DNA of 64,000 nucleotides from Altericroceibacterium spongiae (GTDB lineage: Bacteria; Pseudomonadota; Alphaproteobacteria; Sphingomonadales; Sphingomonadaceae). Shown here one piece after another: positions 8,276 through 16,705 of the stretch. Where the stretch lies: assembly GCF_003610805.1 (NCBI RefSeq), contig NZ_RAPF01000008.1:1-64000 (forward strand), in the 5' to 3' direction. Made by a program: the position numbers and the translations under genes. The notes below the pieces were generated by a model that saw only the letters and a program-made list of their open reading frames with translations, was not told where the DNA came from and searched no databases. The first letter of the stretch is position 1. Every line of letters starts with the position of its first letter.

Positions 8276-9462
8276 GCATGATCGGCGGATCCGATTTTGA
8301 TACGGAACTTGCAGCCATCACCCCCTGGCAGGACCGCGCCGCGCCTATCACGCAGGCCGAATATCATGCGCGGATGAAGCGTGCCCGCGCGCTGACCGAA
8401 GCTGCGGGTGCCGATGCGCTGCTCGTCAATGTCGGCGATTCGATGCGCTATTTCACCGGTGTCCCATGGATGCCAACCGAGCGGCTTGTGGCTTTGCTGC
8501 TGCCGGTCAAAGGCGATCCGGTGATGGTGTGCCCCACTTTCGAACTCGGTTCGCTGAAAGCCGATATGGCGGTGGAGACGGAATTCGCTCTGTGGGAAGA
8601 GCATGAAAGCCCGCAGGCTCTTATCGCTTCGGTACTGGGCGCCGGCAAAACACTGGCGGTCGATCCGGTCTTCCCTTTCCAATGGGGTGAAAAACTGCGC
8701 GCGGCGGGTCTTAGTCTGGTCGACGGAGCCCCTGCCATCGACGGTTGCCGCCAGATCAAATCACCCTCTGAGCTGGCTTTGCTACAGCAGGCGAAGAATA
8801 TGACGCTGGAAGTGCATCGCCGCACTGCGCGCATTCTGCACCCTGGCATCAAAGCCAGCGAAATCAAACGCTTCATCGATGCCGCGCATCGCAAGATGGG
8901 TGCACCTGCCGGTTACAGCTTCTGCATCGCGCAATTTGGCCAGGCGACCGCTTTCCCGCATGGCCTGCCGGGCGACCCCGAACTCAAAGAAGGCGAACTG
9001 GTGCTGATCGATACAGGTTGCCGAATCGAAGGGTATCATTCCGATATTACCCGCACCTATGCCTTTGGCGATGTAAGTCAGGAGATCCGCGATATCTGGG
9101 ATGTGGAAAAGGCCGCGCAGGCGGCGGCATTCGATGCGGTGAAACCCGGCGCCCTGTGCGAAGATGTGGACACGGCAGCGCATAAAGTGATCGACGCAGC
9201 CGGGCTCGGCCCCGATTACAAGCTGCCCGGCCTCCCTCACCGCACCGGCCACGGGATCGGCCTGTCCATCCACGAACCTGCCTATCTGGTGCGCGGTGAC
9301 ACAACGCCATTGCAACCGGGCATGTGCTTTTCCAACGAACCCATGCTGGTAGTGCCCAATGCCTTTGGGGTTCGTCTGGAAGACCATTTCCACGTCACCG
9401 AAACCGGCGCGCAATGGTTCACGCAGCCGCAGTTTTCGATCGATCAGCCTTTCCCGGCCTGA
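8272..9462 (+). CDS. M24-family Xaa-Pro peptidase (prolidase/aminopeptidase P type)
   Basis: This 396-residue cytosolic peptidase has an N-terminal creatinase-like domain (1-165) and a pita-bread catalytic domain. All five metal ligands are visible: Asp in LIDTGC, Asp in YHSDITRTY, His in RTGHGIGLSIHE, Glu in SNEPML and Glu in VRLEDHFHV. It cleaves dipeptides or N-terminal residues preceding proline, presumably also hydroxyproline. The start codon overlaps the oxidase stop by four bases, implying translational coupling. In context it would release free proline or hydroxyproline from imported peptides (inference). Confidence 0.9.
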   Translation: MSMIGGSDFDTELAAITPWQDRAAPITQAEYHARMKRARALTEAAGADALLVNVGDSMRYFTGVPWMPTERLVALLLPVKGDPVMVCPTFELGSLKADMAVETEFALWEEHESPQALIASVLGAGKTLAVDPVFPFQWGEKLRAAGLSLVDGAPAIDGCRQIKSPSELALLQQAKNMTLEVHRRTARILHPGIKASEIKRFIDAAHRKMGAPAGYSFCIAQFGQATAFPHGLPGDPELKEGELVLIDTGCRIEGYHSDITRTYAFGDVSQEIRDIWDVEKAAQAAAFDAVKPGALCEDVDTAAHKVIDAAGLGPDYKLPGLPHRTGHGIGLSIHEPAYLVRGDTTPLQPGMCFSNEPMLVVPNAFGVRLEDHFHVTETGAQWFTQPQFSIDQPFPA

Positions 9463-9479
9463 TGGAAAAATCGCCCTGC

Positions 9480-9503
9480 CCCCGGTGCACTATCTCGCCG
9501 GGG
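9480..9503. terminator. Weak hairpin between convergent genes
   Basis: CCCCGG and CCGGGG form a six-base-pair GC stem with a 12-base loop in the 60-base gap between the convergent prolidase and DUF5695-like genes. There is no clear T-run, so a terminator role is tentative. Confidence 0.3.
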
Positions 9504-9522
9504 AGCAGTAGCGAACATAGTT

Positions 9523-12306
9523 TTATGCCAGACGGCGCAGCGTGAAGTGCCCCGTATCGCCCGACAGGGGCAGATAGAGTACGCTGCCGAAGGAACTTCG
9601 CTCGATCCGCGCGGCGTTATTGTCCACCTGCCAGTGCCCCTCGCCGCCAATATGCAGCACTGCCTCATGCGGTGCCGGATTGTCGCTTTCCAGTGTAAGA
9701 GAAACTTCGGCACAATCGTCGCTCACCGCGATAGGCATGTCGCGTGCGAAACGGTCTGTTTGCATATGCAGGTCGAGCGTGCCGCCGGTGAGCCGGGCAT
9801 GGAAACGTCGCCTGACCCCGTCGCGCGGAATCACACGATTGCGCCCTTGCCCAGGCGATAAATCGCCCGCCATGGCGATCCGTCCAAACACCGGATCGTC
9901 GCTCAGCAGACAGGTGGCAGCCCGCAAGGCCCCGCAAAAACCGAGATCGATTTCGCAGGCATAATACCAGCTACCGCGATGATGCGGCTGTTCCAGCCAG
10001 GTTTTGCCATAAGGGGCCGGTTCGAAACCACCGCCCGCGCCGCCATCATTGGCCTCACCCGGATACCAGTAACCATAATCGCTTTGCGGTGTCCCGCTAT
10101 TGAGGAGCGCCCATGAAGACAGGCTCGATGCTGCACCGAGGCGCAACAGGGCATGCGGCCGGGCACTGTCATGCAATGCGTGATCGAGCACCGCCCAGCC
10201 TCCCATTTGCGCCATATAGCTCAGCAAATAGGCATCCGACCCCTGCGCCCGGTAATCGCTGCCGAGCGTGTAATAGGCAGGTTCCAGCCAGCCCCGGCAG
10301 AAGAGATTGGCCGCGATCTGCCTGTCGGCGAAGCGCTGCGCATCTGCATGGCGCACACCCAGCGCTTCACCCGCATGGTCCAGCGCATAGCGTGCGAGCG
10401 CCTGCGTCGATTCAAAACCGGTCGAATCGAAAGGATATTCGGATCCGAACAGATCGGGATTGTCATTGATGAAGAAGCGAACCTTCTTTTCCCAATGGCC
10501 GCGCAATCGGCCGGCAAGCGTTTCCTTGCCTTCGGTCTGCAAAGCTTCGACAATCTCGGGGATCACCAGCTCATTATAAAAGCCCGTGCCATAGGCGCTC
10601 CATCCGATCACACCCTCGGGAATTTCGAACATGGCAACCGCTGTCTGTCCGGCACGTTCGAGATAGTCTTGCGCAGGCAGTCTTGTGGCGATCTGCGGGT
10701 GGTCGCGCGCCACACGATACATGCTGTAATACATCAGGAAGAGATGCGGATAATCGTAAGGCCGCCAGATATGCATCCGGCCCTTGGGGCCTTGATCCGT
10801 ACTTTCGCGATTCTGCTTCCAGTCGGGAATACCGTAAATCCCGTAGGACCAGCTTTCCTCCGTGCTGCGTTGCAACCCGCCCCATACGAAATGGTGGATA
10901 TAGGAATCGAGCGCTGCCACTTCTTCGGCCACCGGATAATCGGCATTCTTGGCGGCCAGAAAAGCCGGTTTGCTGAGGCCCGGATCGTCGCAGGTGACTT
11001 CATAGATGCGCCAGCCTTCGATCCGGTCATAATTGTCCGGCCCCAGCAGCGCGCCGTTTTCCATATTATATTCGGCCAGCAGCCCATTATACCATTTCGA
11101 CGGATCGCGATGCTGATGCCGCGCGATAAAGGCGCCGCGTTTGGCAATCAGCGTCTCGACCGGTTCGGTCACGAAGAATTCCAGCCATGTCCGGCGGCCG
11201 CCCGCCTGTTCGAGCGCCAGACGGTTCTCACCCAGACGGCGGAAACGGAGGCGGTAAATCTGCGTGCCCCCCGCTTCGGACACCGGTTCGATCACAGTTT
11301 CTCCCGGATATTCCGCCTGAACGGCCAGTACCCTCTCGCTGCTGCGCAGCGCGATCAGCGCGGTCATATCGCTCGGCAATGTCATACCGGGCGCGATTTC
11401 GACATCGATCAGGCCATGATCGGCAAAGGCCTGTCGCACCGCTTCATAATCGGTGCACCAGCCAAAGCGGAACCCATATGAGCGTGTTTCGCCCGGCTGC
11501 AGCACCAGCGCGCTATGCGGCAGGCGCCAGTTGCAGCCATGCGCCTGCGCATCCGCCCCGGCGAGCTGCGAGTGGATATAGGCGCGATACGGCCGGTCCT
11601 GCCCGCTGCCATCGTAATGGTCCCAGAATTCGAGCGCAGTATTCCCAGTCGGCAGCATCGTCAGATAGGGACCGGCCGAATTGGAGCGCATCCAGAAGAT
11701 ATGCGAGCCATGGCCGGAGATGAAACTATGCTTCATCACCGCGGCATGGGCGGGTTGCCCGGCGTGAAAATCGGTGTGCATCGGCAATGGCAGCGCCAGA
11801 TCGCCGATTGTCACCGGACTGTCCGCCAGACTGGTGAAACGCATATCCCAATGCAGCGCCTCGCCATGGAGCGAGAGCGCAATTTCCACTTCCAGCGCAG
11901 GCATGCCATGCGCCGCAAGACGATAGCTCCGGATATGTCTGTCCGGCGCAAGCTGGCTTTCGCATGGGTCGCTAAGGGCGCTGGCAAAACCTTCCCATTC
12001 GCCCTCCCCTGCACGCCAGCCCAGTTCGATCTCACCCAGTCCTTGCCCCGAGGCAATATAATCGGTGTCGAAATCATCCGTACGATAACGCAGGCTGGTA
12101 ATGGCTCCCCGGTCGGTTCCGATCAGGAAGGGACTGTCTGTGCGATCGAGCGCGCCGGTCACGCGGCGCGGCGGGAGCGGTTTTTTATCGGCAGCACGCA
12201 CAACCCCGCTGCCTGCCACAAGGGCCAGCGCAGCGCTGGCGGAGAGGAGCCGCCGCCGCGACAGCGGGGGCAAAAGCGATGCCTTTGCCCCCGGCCTCAC
12301 TCGCAT
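9523..12306 (-). CDS. Large secreted DUF5695-like protein, candidate glycoside hydrolase (paralogue 1)
   Basis: This 927-residue protein begins with a twin-arginine signal (SRRRLLSASAALALVAGSG). An N-terminal beta-sandwich-like part (about 50-400) precedes a helical part (about 420-800) rich in Trp, Tyr and Asp motifs, as in (alpha/alpha)6-toroid carbohydrate enzymes. It resembles DUF5695 proteins (recognition moderate). It is related to the protein at 21925-24681: compare GSEYPFDSTGFES with GSEMAWDSTGQPE and the SDYGYWYPGE region. It is the last gene of the GH127 operon, and its start overlaps the GH43 stop by 10 bases. No catalytic residue can be assigned. Action on arabinosylated or galactosylated substrate is inferred from neighbours. 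Confidence 0.65.
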   Translation of the reverse strand: MRVRPGAKASLLPPLSRRRLLSASAALALVAGSGVVRAADKKPLPPRRVTGALDRTDSPFLIGTDRGAITSLRYRTDDFDTDYIASGQGLGEIELGWRAGEGEWEGFASALSDPCESQLAPDRHIRSYRLAAHGMPALEVEIALSLHGEALHWDMRFTSLADSPVTIGDLALPLPMHTDFHAGQPAHAAVMKHSFISGHGSHIFWMRSNSAGPYLTMLPTGNTALEFWDHYDGSGQDRPYRAYIHSQLAGADAQAHGCNWRLPHSALVLQPGETRSYGFRFGWCTDYEAVRQAFADHGLIDVEIAPGMTLPSDMTALIALRSSERVLAVQAEYPGETVIEPVSEAGGTQIYRLRFRRLGENRLALEQAGGRRTWLEFFVTEPVETLIAKRGAFIARHQHRDPSKWYNGLLAEYNMENGALLGPDNYDRIEGWRIYEVTCDDPGLSKPAFLAAKNADYPVAEEVAALDSYIHHFVWGGLQRSTEESWSYGIYGIPDWKQNRESTDQGPKGRMHIWRPYDYPHLFLMYYSMYRVARDHPQIATRLPAQDYLERAGQTAVAMFEIPEGVIGWSAYGTGFYNELVIPEIVEALQTEGKETLAGRLRGHWEKKVRFFINDNPDLFGSEYPFDSTGFESTQALARYALDHAGEALGVRHADAQRFADRQIAANLFCRGWLEPAYYTLGSDYRAQGSDAYLLSYMAQMGGWAVLDHALHDSARPHALLRLGAASSLSSWALLNSGTPQSDYGYWYPGEANDGGAGGGFEPAPYGKTWLEQPHHRGSWYYACEIDLGFCGALRAATCLLSDDPVFGRIAMAGDLSPGQGRNRVIPRDGVRRRFHARLTGGTLDLHMQTDRFARDMPIAVSDDCAEVSLTLESDNPAPHEAVLHIGGEGHWQVDNNAARIERSSFGSVLYLPLSGDTGHFTLRRLA

Positions 12307-13871
12307 GGCGCCATAGGAGTGACCGGGGCAGTTCCCGGCTTCTTCGCTTCAGGGGTAAGCACTTCCCATTCTTCCACACCCATCCCGGCATGGCTCTTGC
12401 CATCGCCCGATGCGGTGAGCACCGCACGCAGGCAGCGTGTTTTGACCGGAGGAAAGCTGACATCGAGAAAGGTGCCACTGCCGCCCGGATAGGCGTCAGG
12501 TGTCAATATTTCCGCCCAGTCGCTGCCATCCCAGTAGAATAACTGCCATTGGGCGGGTGGCGCTACACCGATACCCGATCCGGCGGGCTGATCGGCGAAA
12601 AACCAGATCCGCGACCCGTTCACCGTCACAGGCTTTTCCCAGCGATATTCGATCCATTCGCTCGCCGGATTATCCCCGCTCCAGTTGCCCCACATTTCAG
12701 GAGGCAGAGGGGCTTTGCGCGCCTTGCGGTCATTCAGTGCTTTGATCCAGTATTGCACCGGAATCGGCTGATTGGAGGCGAAAGCCTGCGCTTCGGGCGC
12801 GATATTGCGGGTCGGCTCGGGCGCCGGGCCAGGGCGTTTCGTGGGCGTAACGAGGTTGATGGCTGCCGGTGTCCGGCTGTCATCAAAGGTCATTTCATCC
12901 ACCGCCACACTGCGCCGGAACGGGCCGCCGCCTTTTGCATCGGCAGTGTGATAAGCGAAGTAATAATGCCCCTTGAACTCGGCCACGCCCGGATGAGAGG
13001 TGGTGGAAGAGACCGGCTTCAGCACCACCCCGCGATAGGTCCAGGGCCCAAGCGGCGATGGCGCAGTGCCATAAGCGATACAGGCGTGATAAACCGCCGG
13101 TGTGCATTCGGAATCCGGCCCCGCCTTATTGCCGGCATAGAGCATGTAATAAGTACCCTTGCGCTTCATCAGCCAGGGCGCTTCGAAGAAGCCGGTAAGG
13201 CTGTCCACCGTCACAATATCGCCTTTGGGCGTCATCATATCCGGTTCCAGCTCAACCCCGCGAAGCTGGCCGAATGTGCCCCAATAAAGGTAGACCCGGC
13301 CATCATCGTCCACCAGCACGGTAGGGTCGATGTTCTGGATCGTATTGGCCACCGGCACACGCTGCGAGATGATCGGACCCGAAGGATGCGCATCGTGCCA
13401 TGGGCCTGTGGGGCTGTCGGCCACGGCCACACCGATAGCGAAACGATCCTTCGCATCGGAATCCTTTTCCATCACCGGCGCATAAAAATAGAGCCGCCCG
13501 TCGAGCCCTTTGACGATCTGCCCGGCATAGGCGCGGCCTTTTTCGGCCCAGTCGAACACATCATGCGGGCGGGCAATGGCCGGATAATGCACCCATTCGC
13601 CCGAGGCGGGATCGCTGGTTTCGAGCAGTTGCCATTCGGGCATGATGAAATCGTTGACCCCTTCGGGCGCTTCGTCACGCCCGGCAAGAATCCACAGCTT
13701 TCCATCGAACACGAAAGGGGCGGGGTCGGTGGAGTAATACTCCCCATCGGCCAGAATGGGATTACCCGGCGCATGGACCTTCCGCCCGCCATCATCGCTT
13801 TGCCCGGCGCAGGCTATGGTGGCGGCAGACAGCATCAGTGCCGCTGCCGAGCCGGTCAGGAATCTGGTCAT
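12297..13871 (-). CDS. GH43-family glycosidase, likely alpha-L-arabinofuranosidase, with C-terminal ligand-binding domain
   Basis: This 524-residue secreted protein has a signal peptide ending near Cys21; a lipoprotein is possible but the lipobox is weak. The five-bladed propeller carries the expected acidic triad: Asp49 in YSTDPAPF (base), Asp182 in NIDPTVLVDDDG (pKa modulator) and Glu230 in FFEAPWLM (acid). From about residue 370 a beta-sandwich of F5/8C or CBM type follows. The start codon directly follows the DUF885 stop without a gap. Xylosidase activity cannot be excluded. Next to GH127, an alpha-L-arabinofuranosidase trimming terminal arabinose from hydroxyproline arabinosides is the most coherent role (inference). 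Confidence 0.85.
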   Translation of the reverse strand: MTRFLTGSAAALMLSAATIACAGQSDDGGRKVHAPGNPILADGEYYSTDPAPFVFDGKLWILAGRDEAPEGVNDFIMPEWQLLETSDPASGEWVHYPAIARPHDVFDWAEKGRAYAGQIVKGLDGRLYFYAPVMEKDSDAKDRFAIGVAVADSPTGPWHDAHPSGPIISQRVPVANTIQNIDPTVLVDDDGRVYLYWGTFGQLRGVELEPDMMTPKGDIVTVDSLTGFFEAPWLMKRKGTYYMLYAGNKAGPDSECTPAVYHACIAYGTAPSPLGPWTYRGVVLKPVSSTTSHPGVAEFKGHYYFAYHTADAKGGGPFRRSVAVDEMTFDDSRTPAAINLVTPTKRPGPAPEPTRNIAPEAQAFASNQPIPVQYWIKALNDRKARKAPLPPEMWGNWSGDNPASEWIEYRWEKPVTVNGSRIWFFADQPAGSGIGVAPPAQWQLFYWDGSDWAEILTPDAYPGGSGTFLDVSFPPVKTRCLRAVLTASGDGKSHAGMGVEEWEVLTPEAKKPGTAPVTPMAPCE

Positions 13872-15668
13872 CTATTCCTCGTCAGGATAGGGGCCCACAC
13901 CGCCATCGGCGATGAGCTGATCGACACGCTGGGTGATAACCGGCAAGGGCACCGATCCGAGTTCGAGCACCGCATCGTGGAACGCGCGGATATTGAACTT
14001 TTCGCCCAGTGCCTTTTCGGCTCTTGCACGTTCCTGCACAATGGCCAGCTCACCCATATAATAGGAGAGAGCCTGCCCCGGCCAGGCAATGTAGCGATCC
14101 ACTTCGGTGGTCACTTCATGTTCCGACAATGCCGTGTTTTCGAGCAGATATTGCTGCGCCTGTTTGCGCGTCCAGCCCTTAGCATGAATACCCGTATCGA
14201 CCACCAGACGCGCAGCACGCCACATCTGATAGCTCAGCATGCCATAGAGTTCGTAAGGCGTCTGATAGATGCCCATCTCTTCGCCGAGCTTCTCGCTGTA
14301 AACCGCCCAGCCCTCCCCATAGGCAGAGAGATAGGTGTCGCGGCGGAAGGCCGGCAATTTGGTATTCTCAGCCGCCAGCGGCATCTGGAAGGCATGGCCC
14401 GGCGCACTTTCATGCAGGGTCAGCGCAGGCAGTGAATAAAGCGGGCGCGAAGGCAGGTCATAGGTATTGACCAGGTAGATACCCGGCCCGCCACGACCGC
14501 CCGTATAATAAGGCGCAATCGATGCAGGCACCGGCTTGATCGCAAAGCGGCTGCGCGGCAGATGGCCGAAATACTGGCTGGCTTTACCGTCGAACATCTT
14601 GGCGATCCACGCCGCGCGGTCGAGCAGATCCTGCGGCTTGGTGACATAGAATTGCGGATCGGTCCGCAGGAAGGTGTTGAATTCAGGCAGGGTTCCTTCG
14701 AAGCCCACTTCCTGCATCACATTCTGCATCCGCGCCTTGATTTTGGCGACTTCATCGAGCCCGATCTGATGAATCTCATCCGCCGACATATCGCGCGTCA
14801 CGAATTCACGGATCTTGGAACGGTAATAAGCCTTACCGTCGGGAAGATCGTAAGCCGCAAGGCTTGTGCGGGCATGGGGAAGATAATCGTCCCGCATGAA
14901 GGTCAGCAATCTGGAATAGGCCGGGACGACCGCCTGCTTGATCGCTGCCCTGGCCTGTGCCCTCAATTCATCCTGTTTGGCCGCCGGAACCGCATCTGAC
15001 ATTTTAGCAAAAGGTGCATAAAGCGGCGATTCTTCGGCAGAAGGCGCATCCACCACGGCGGCAATTTCGGAATCCCGGCCCTGCAAAGTGATGCGCGGCG
15101 GCGTGAAACCGCGTTTGAGCCCGGCCCGCATATTCACGATCTGCTGATCGAAATAGCGCGGAATCTGCTTCATCATCGCGATATAGTTTTCATAATCCGC
15201 TGCGGTGTTAAAATCGCCGCGGGTCCAGTAACCGATATCGCCCCAGAAACTGGTATCGGCAGTCATCGGCTTCTCATATTCGCGATATTGCTGCGCCGCG
15301 AGCAGGCTCTCCACCTGTTGCCTGTAGACCGCATAATTCACCTTGTTTTCAGGTGACAGCGCATCTTTATCCAGTGCATCAAGCGCCTTGATCGTGTCGG
15401 TCCAGCGCGCCAGCTTCTCGGCCTGCTTTTCCGGGCCGACATCGGGAAGACCCGCACCAGCATCCGAACCGCTATCTTCATCGGGCGCCATCTGGCCGGT
15501 GCGCCATTCATATTCTGCAGTATAAATTGTTTCGAACTGCCGGTCAGCCGCGCTTTTCGCCGTATTGTCCTGCGCATCGCAGGCGCATGCCTCGGCAGCC
15601 ATCGCCGGGCCGGCAGGAAGCGTCATAGCGGCAACTCCGATAATTAGAGCGAATTTCAAAGCACGCAT
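13872..15668 (-). CDS. DUF885-family secreted metallopeptidase
   Basis: This protein of about 598 residues has a signal peptide (FALIIGVAAMTLPAGPAMA). It shows the DUF885 zinc-site motif LHESAPGHAFQ (a variant HExxH arrangement) and the downstream EGWAVYSEKLGEEMG helix that supplies a third ligand. These proteins are predicted periplasmic peptidases or dipeptidases in proteobacteria. The ATG at 15668 overlaps the preceding stop (TGATG); a GTG one codon earlier is possible. It lies inside the GH127 operon, so degradation of deglycosylated proline/hydroxyproline peptides is a reasonable inference. Substrate specificity is unknown. Confidence 0.85.
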   Translation of the reverse strand: MRALKFALIIGVAAMTLPAGPAMAAEACACDAQDNTAKSAADRQFETIYTAEYEWRTGQMAPDEDSGSDAGAGLPDVGPEKQAEKLARWTDTIKALDALDKDALSPENKVNYAVYRQQVESLLAAQQYREYEKPMTADTSFWGDIGYWTRGDFNTAADYENYIAMMKQIPRYFDQQIVNMRAGLKRGFTPPRITLQGRDSEIAAVVDAPSAEESPLYAPFAKMSDAVPAAKQDELRAQARAAIKQAVVPAYSRLLTFMRDDYLPHARTSLAAYDLPDGKAYYRSKIREFVTRDMSADEIHQIGLDEVAKIKARMQNVMQEVGFEGTLPEFNTFLRTDPQFYVTKPQDLLDRAAWIAKMFDGKASQYFGHLPRSRFAIKPVPASIAPYYTGGRGGPGIYLVNTYDLPSRPLYSLPALTLHESAPGHAFQMPLAAENTKLPAFRRDTYLSAYGEGWAVYSEKLGEEMGIYQTPYELYGMLSYQMWRAARLVVDTGIHAKGWTRKQAQQYLLENTALSEHEVTTEVDRYIAWPGQALSYYMGELAIVQERARAEKALGEKFNIRAFHDAVLELGSVPLPVITQRVDQLIADGGVGPYPDEE

Positions 15669-16705
15669 CACGCTTCCTCCAGCAATTTTTCAATATCGCG
15701 CATCAGCGCAGCAGGTATATCGACGCCATCGGTGAGACTTTTTCTGCGCGCTTCATAACGGCGCTGAGACGGCAGACGCGCCCCTTGCCCGGTGATCGTA
15801 TCGAACATCTCTTCGGCATGTTTCATATGCTCGCCCAGCATTGCGCCGACGAAACCTGCCGGATCGACAGCGATGATGAACTCGCCGCCAATCGGCGAAC
15901 CGCCGCGCCCGCCATCGGCTTCGATGGATTGCAGGCTGGTCATATCTCCGATCAGCGGGCCGCCCAGCAATTCGACCATAGCGGCAAGCGCCGATCCCTT
16001 ATGACCGCCAAAAGTCCGCATCGCGCCTTTGAGCACGTCTTCAGCCACGGTGGTCGGGTTACCTTGCGGATCATAGCCCCAGTCATCGGGCACCGGCTTG
16101 CCAGCCCGGCGATGCAGTTCGATTTCCCCGCGCGCCACAGCGCTGGTCGCAAAGTCGAACACGAAAGGTTCGCCCGAGGGGCGCGGCCAGCCAAAAGCGA
16201 TTGGATTGGTGCCGAAGACCGGCTCCGTACCGCCCGCCGGCGCTACCCAGGCATGGCTCGGCGTGACGGCCAGAGTCACCACACCTTCGCTGGCCAGCTT
16301 TTCCACTTCGGGCCAGAGCGCGGCGAAGTGGACCACATTGTTGAGCGCCAGAGCGGCAATGCCGTATTTCTGCGCCTTCTCGACCAGAAGGGGGGCGCCG
16401 AGCCGGAAGGGAAGCTGGGCAAAACCGCCCTTCCCGTCCACCCGCACAAGAGCGGGTGAGGGCTCGTCCAGCACCGGCTCGGCATCGGGAACCACAACTC
16501 CGGTTTTCACGCTGCTGGCCGCTACCAGCAGGCGATAAATTCCATGCGAAGCGCAACCATCGCGCTCTCCCGCCACCATGGTTTCGGCCACGGCATCGAC
16601 ATGATCGGGCGAAAGGCCGGTTTTCGCCAGCCCCGCTTTGGCAAGCGCACGCACTTCATCGAGCGTCAGATGGACGGTTGCAGCGCCGTCATTCGCATCG
16701 CTCAT
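15668..16705 (-). CDS. Ldh2/malate dehydrogenase-family NAD(P)H oxidoreductase
   Basis: This 345-residue cytosolic enzyme has the Ldh2/YlbC/YiaK fold: an N-terminal helical part, SHGIYRLL catalytic His region, VFGTNPIAFGWP nucleotide region and GGHKGSALAAMVELL. Members reduce cyclic imines (DpkA: delta1-piperideine- and delta1-pyrroline-2-carboxylate) or keto-acids (YiaK, malate or lactate types). Beside hydroxyproline genes, delta1-pyrroline-2-carboxylate reductase is attractive, because that is the product of trans-3-hydroxyproline dehydration, but no dehydratase is seen. It overlaps GH127 by four bases and DUF885 by one to four, so it is tightly coupled to secreted enzymes, which is unusual. 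Confidence 0.82.
   Translation of the reverse strand: MSDANDGAATVHLTLDEVRALAKAGLAKTGLSPDHVDAVAETMVAGERDGCASHGIYRLLVAASSVKTGVVVPDAEPVLDEPSPALVRVDGKGGFAQLPFRLGAPLLVEKAQKYGIAALALNNVVHFAALWPEVEKLASEGVVTLAVTPSHAWVAPAGGTEPVFGTNPIAFGWPRPSGEPFVFDFATSAVARGEIELHRRAGKPVPDDWGYDPQGNPTTVAEDVLKGAMRTFGGHKGSALAAMVELLGGPLIGDMTSLQSIEADGGRGGSPIGGEFIIAVDPAGFVGAMLGEHMKHAEEMFDTITGQGARLPSQRRYEARRKSLTDGVDIPAALMRDIEKLLEEA

Noticed and set aside
12549-14435. 628-codon open frame opposite GH43 and DUF885
   Set aside because: It spans the junction of two real minus-strand genes and has no domain; antisense shadow.
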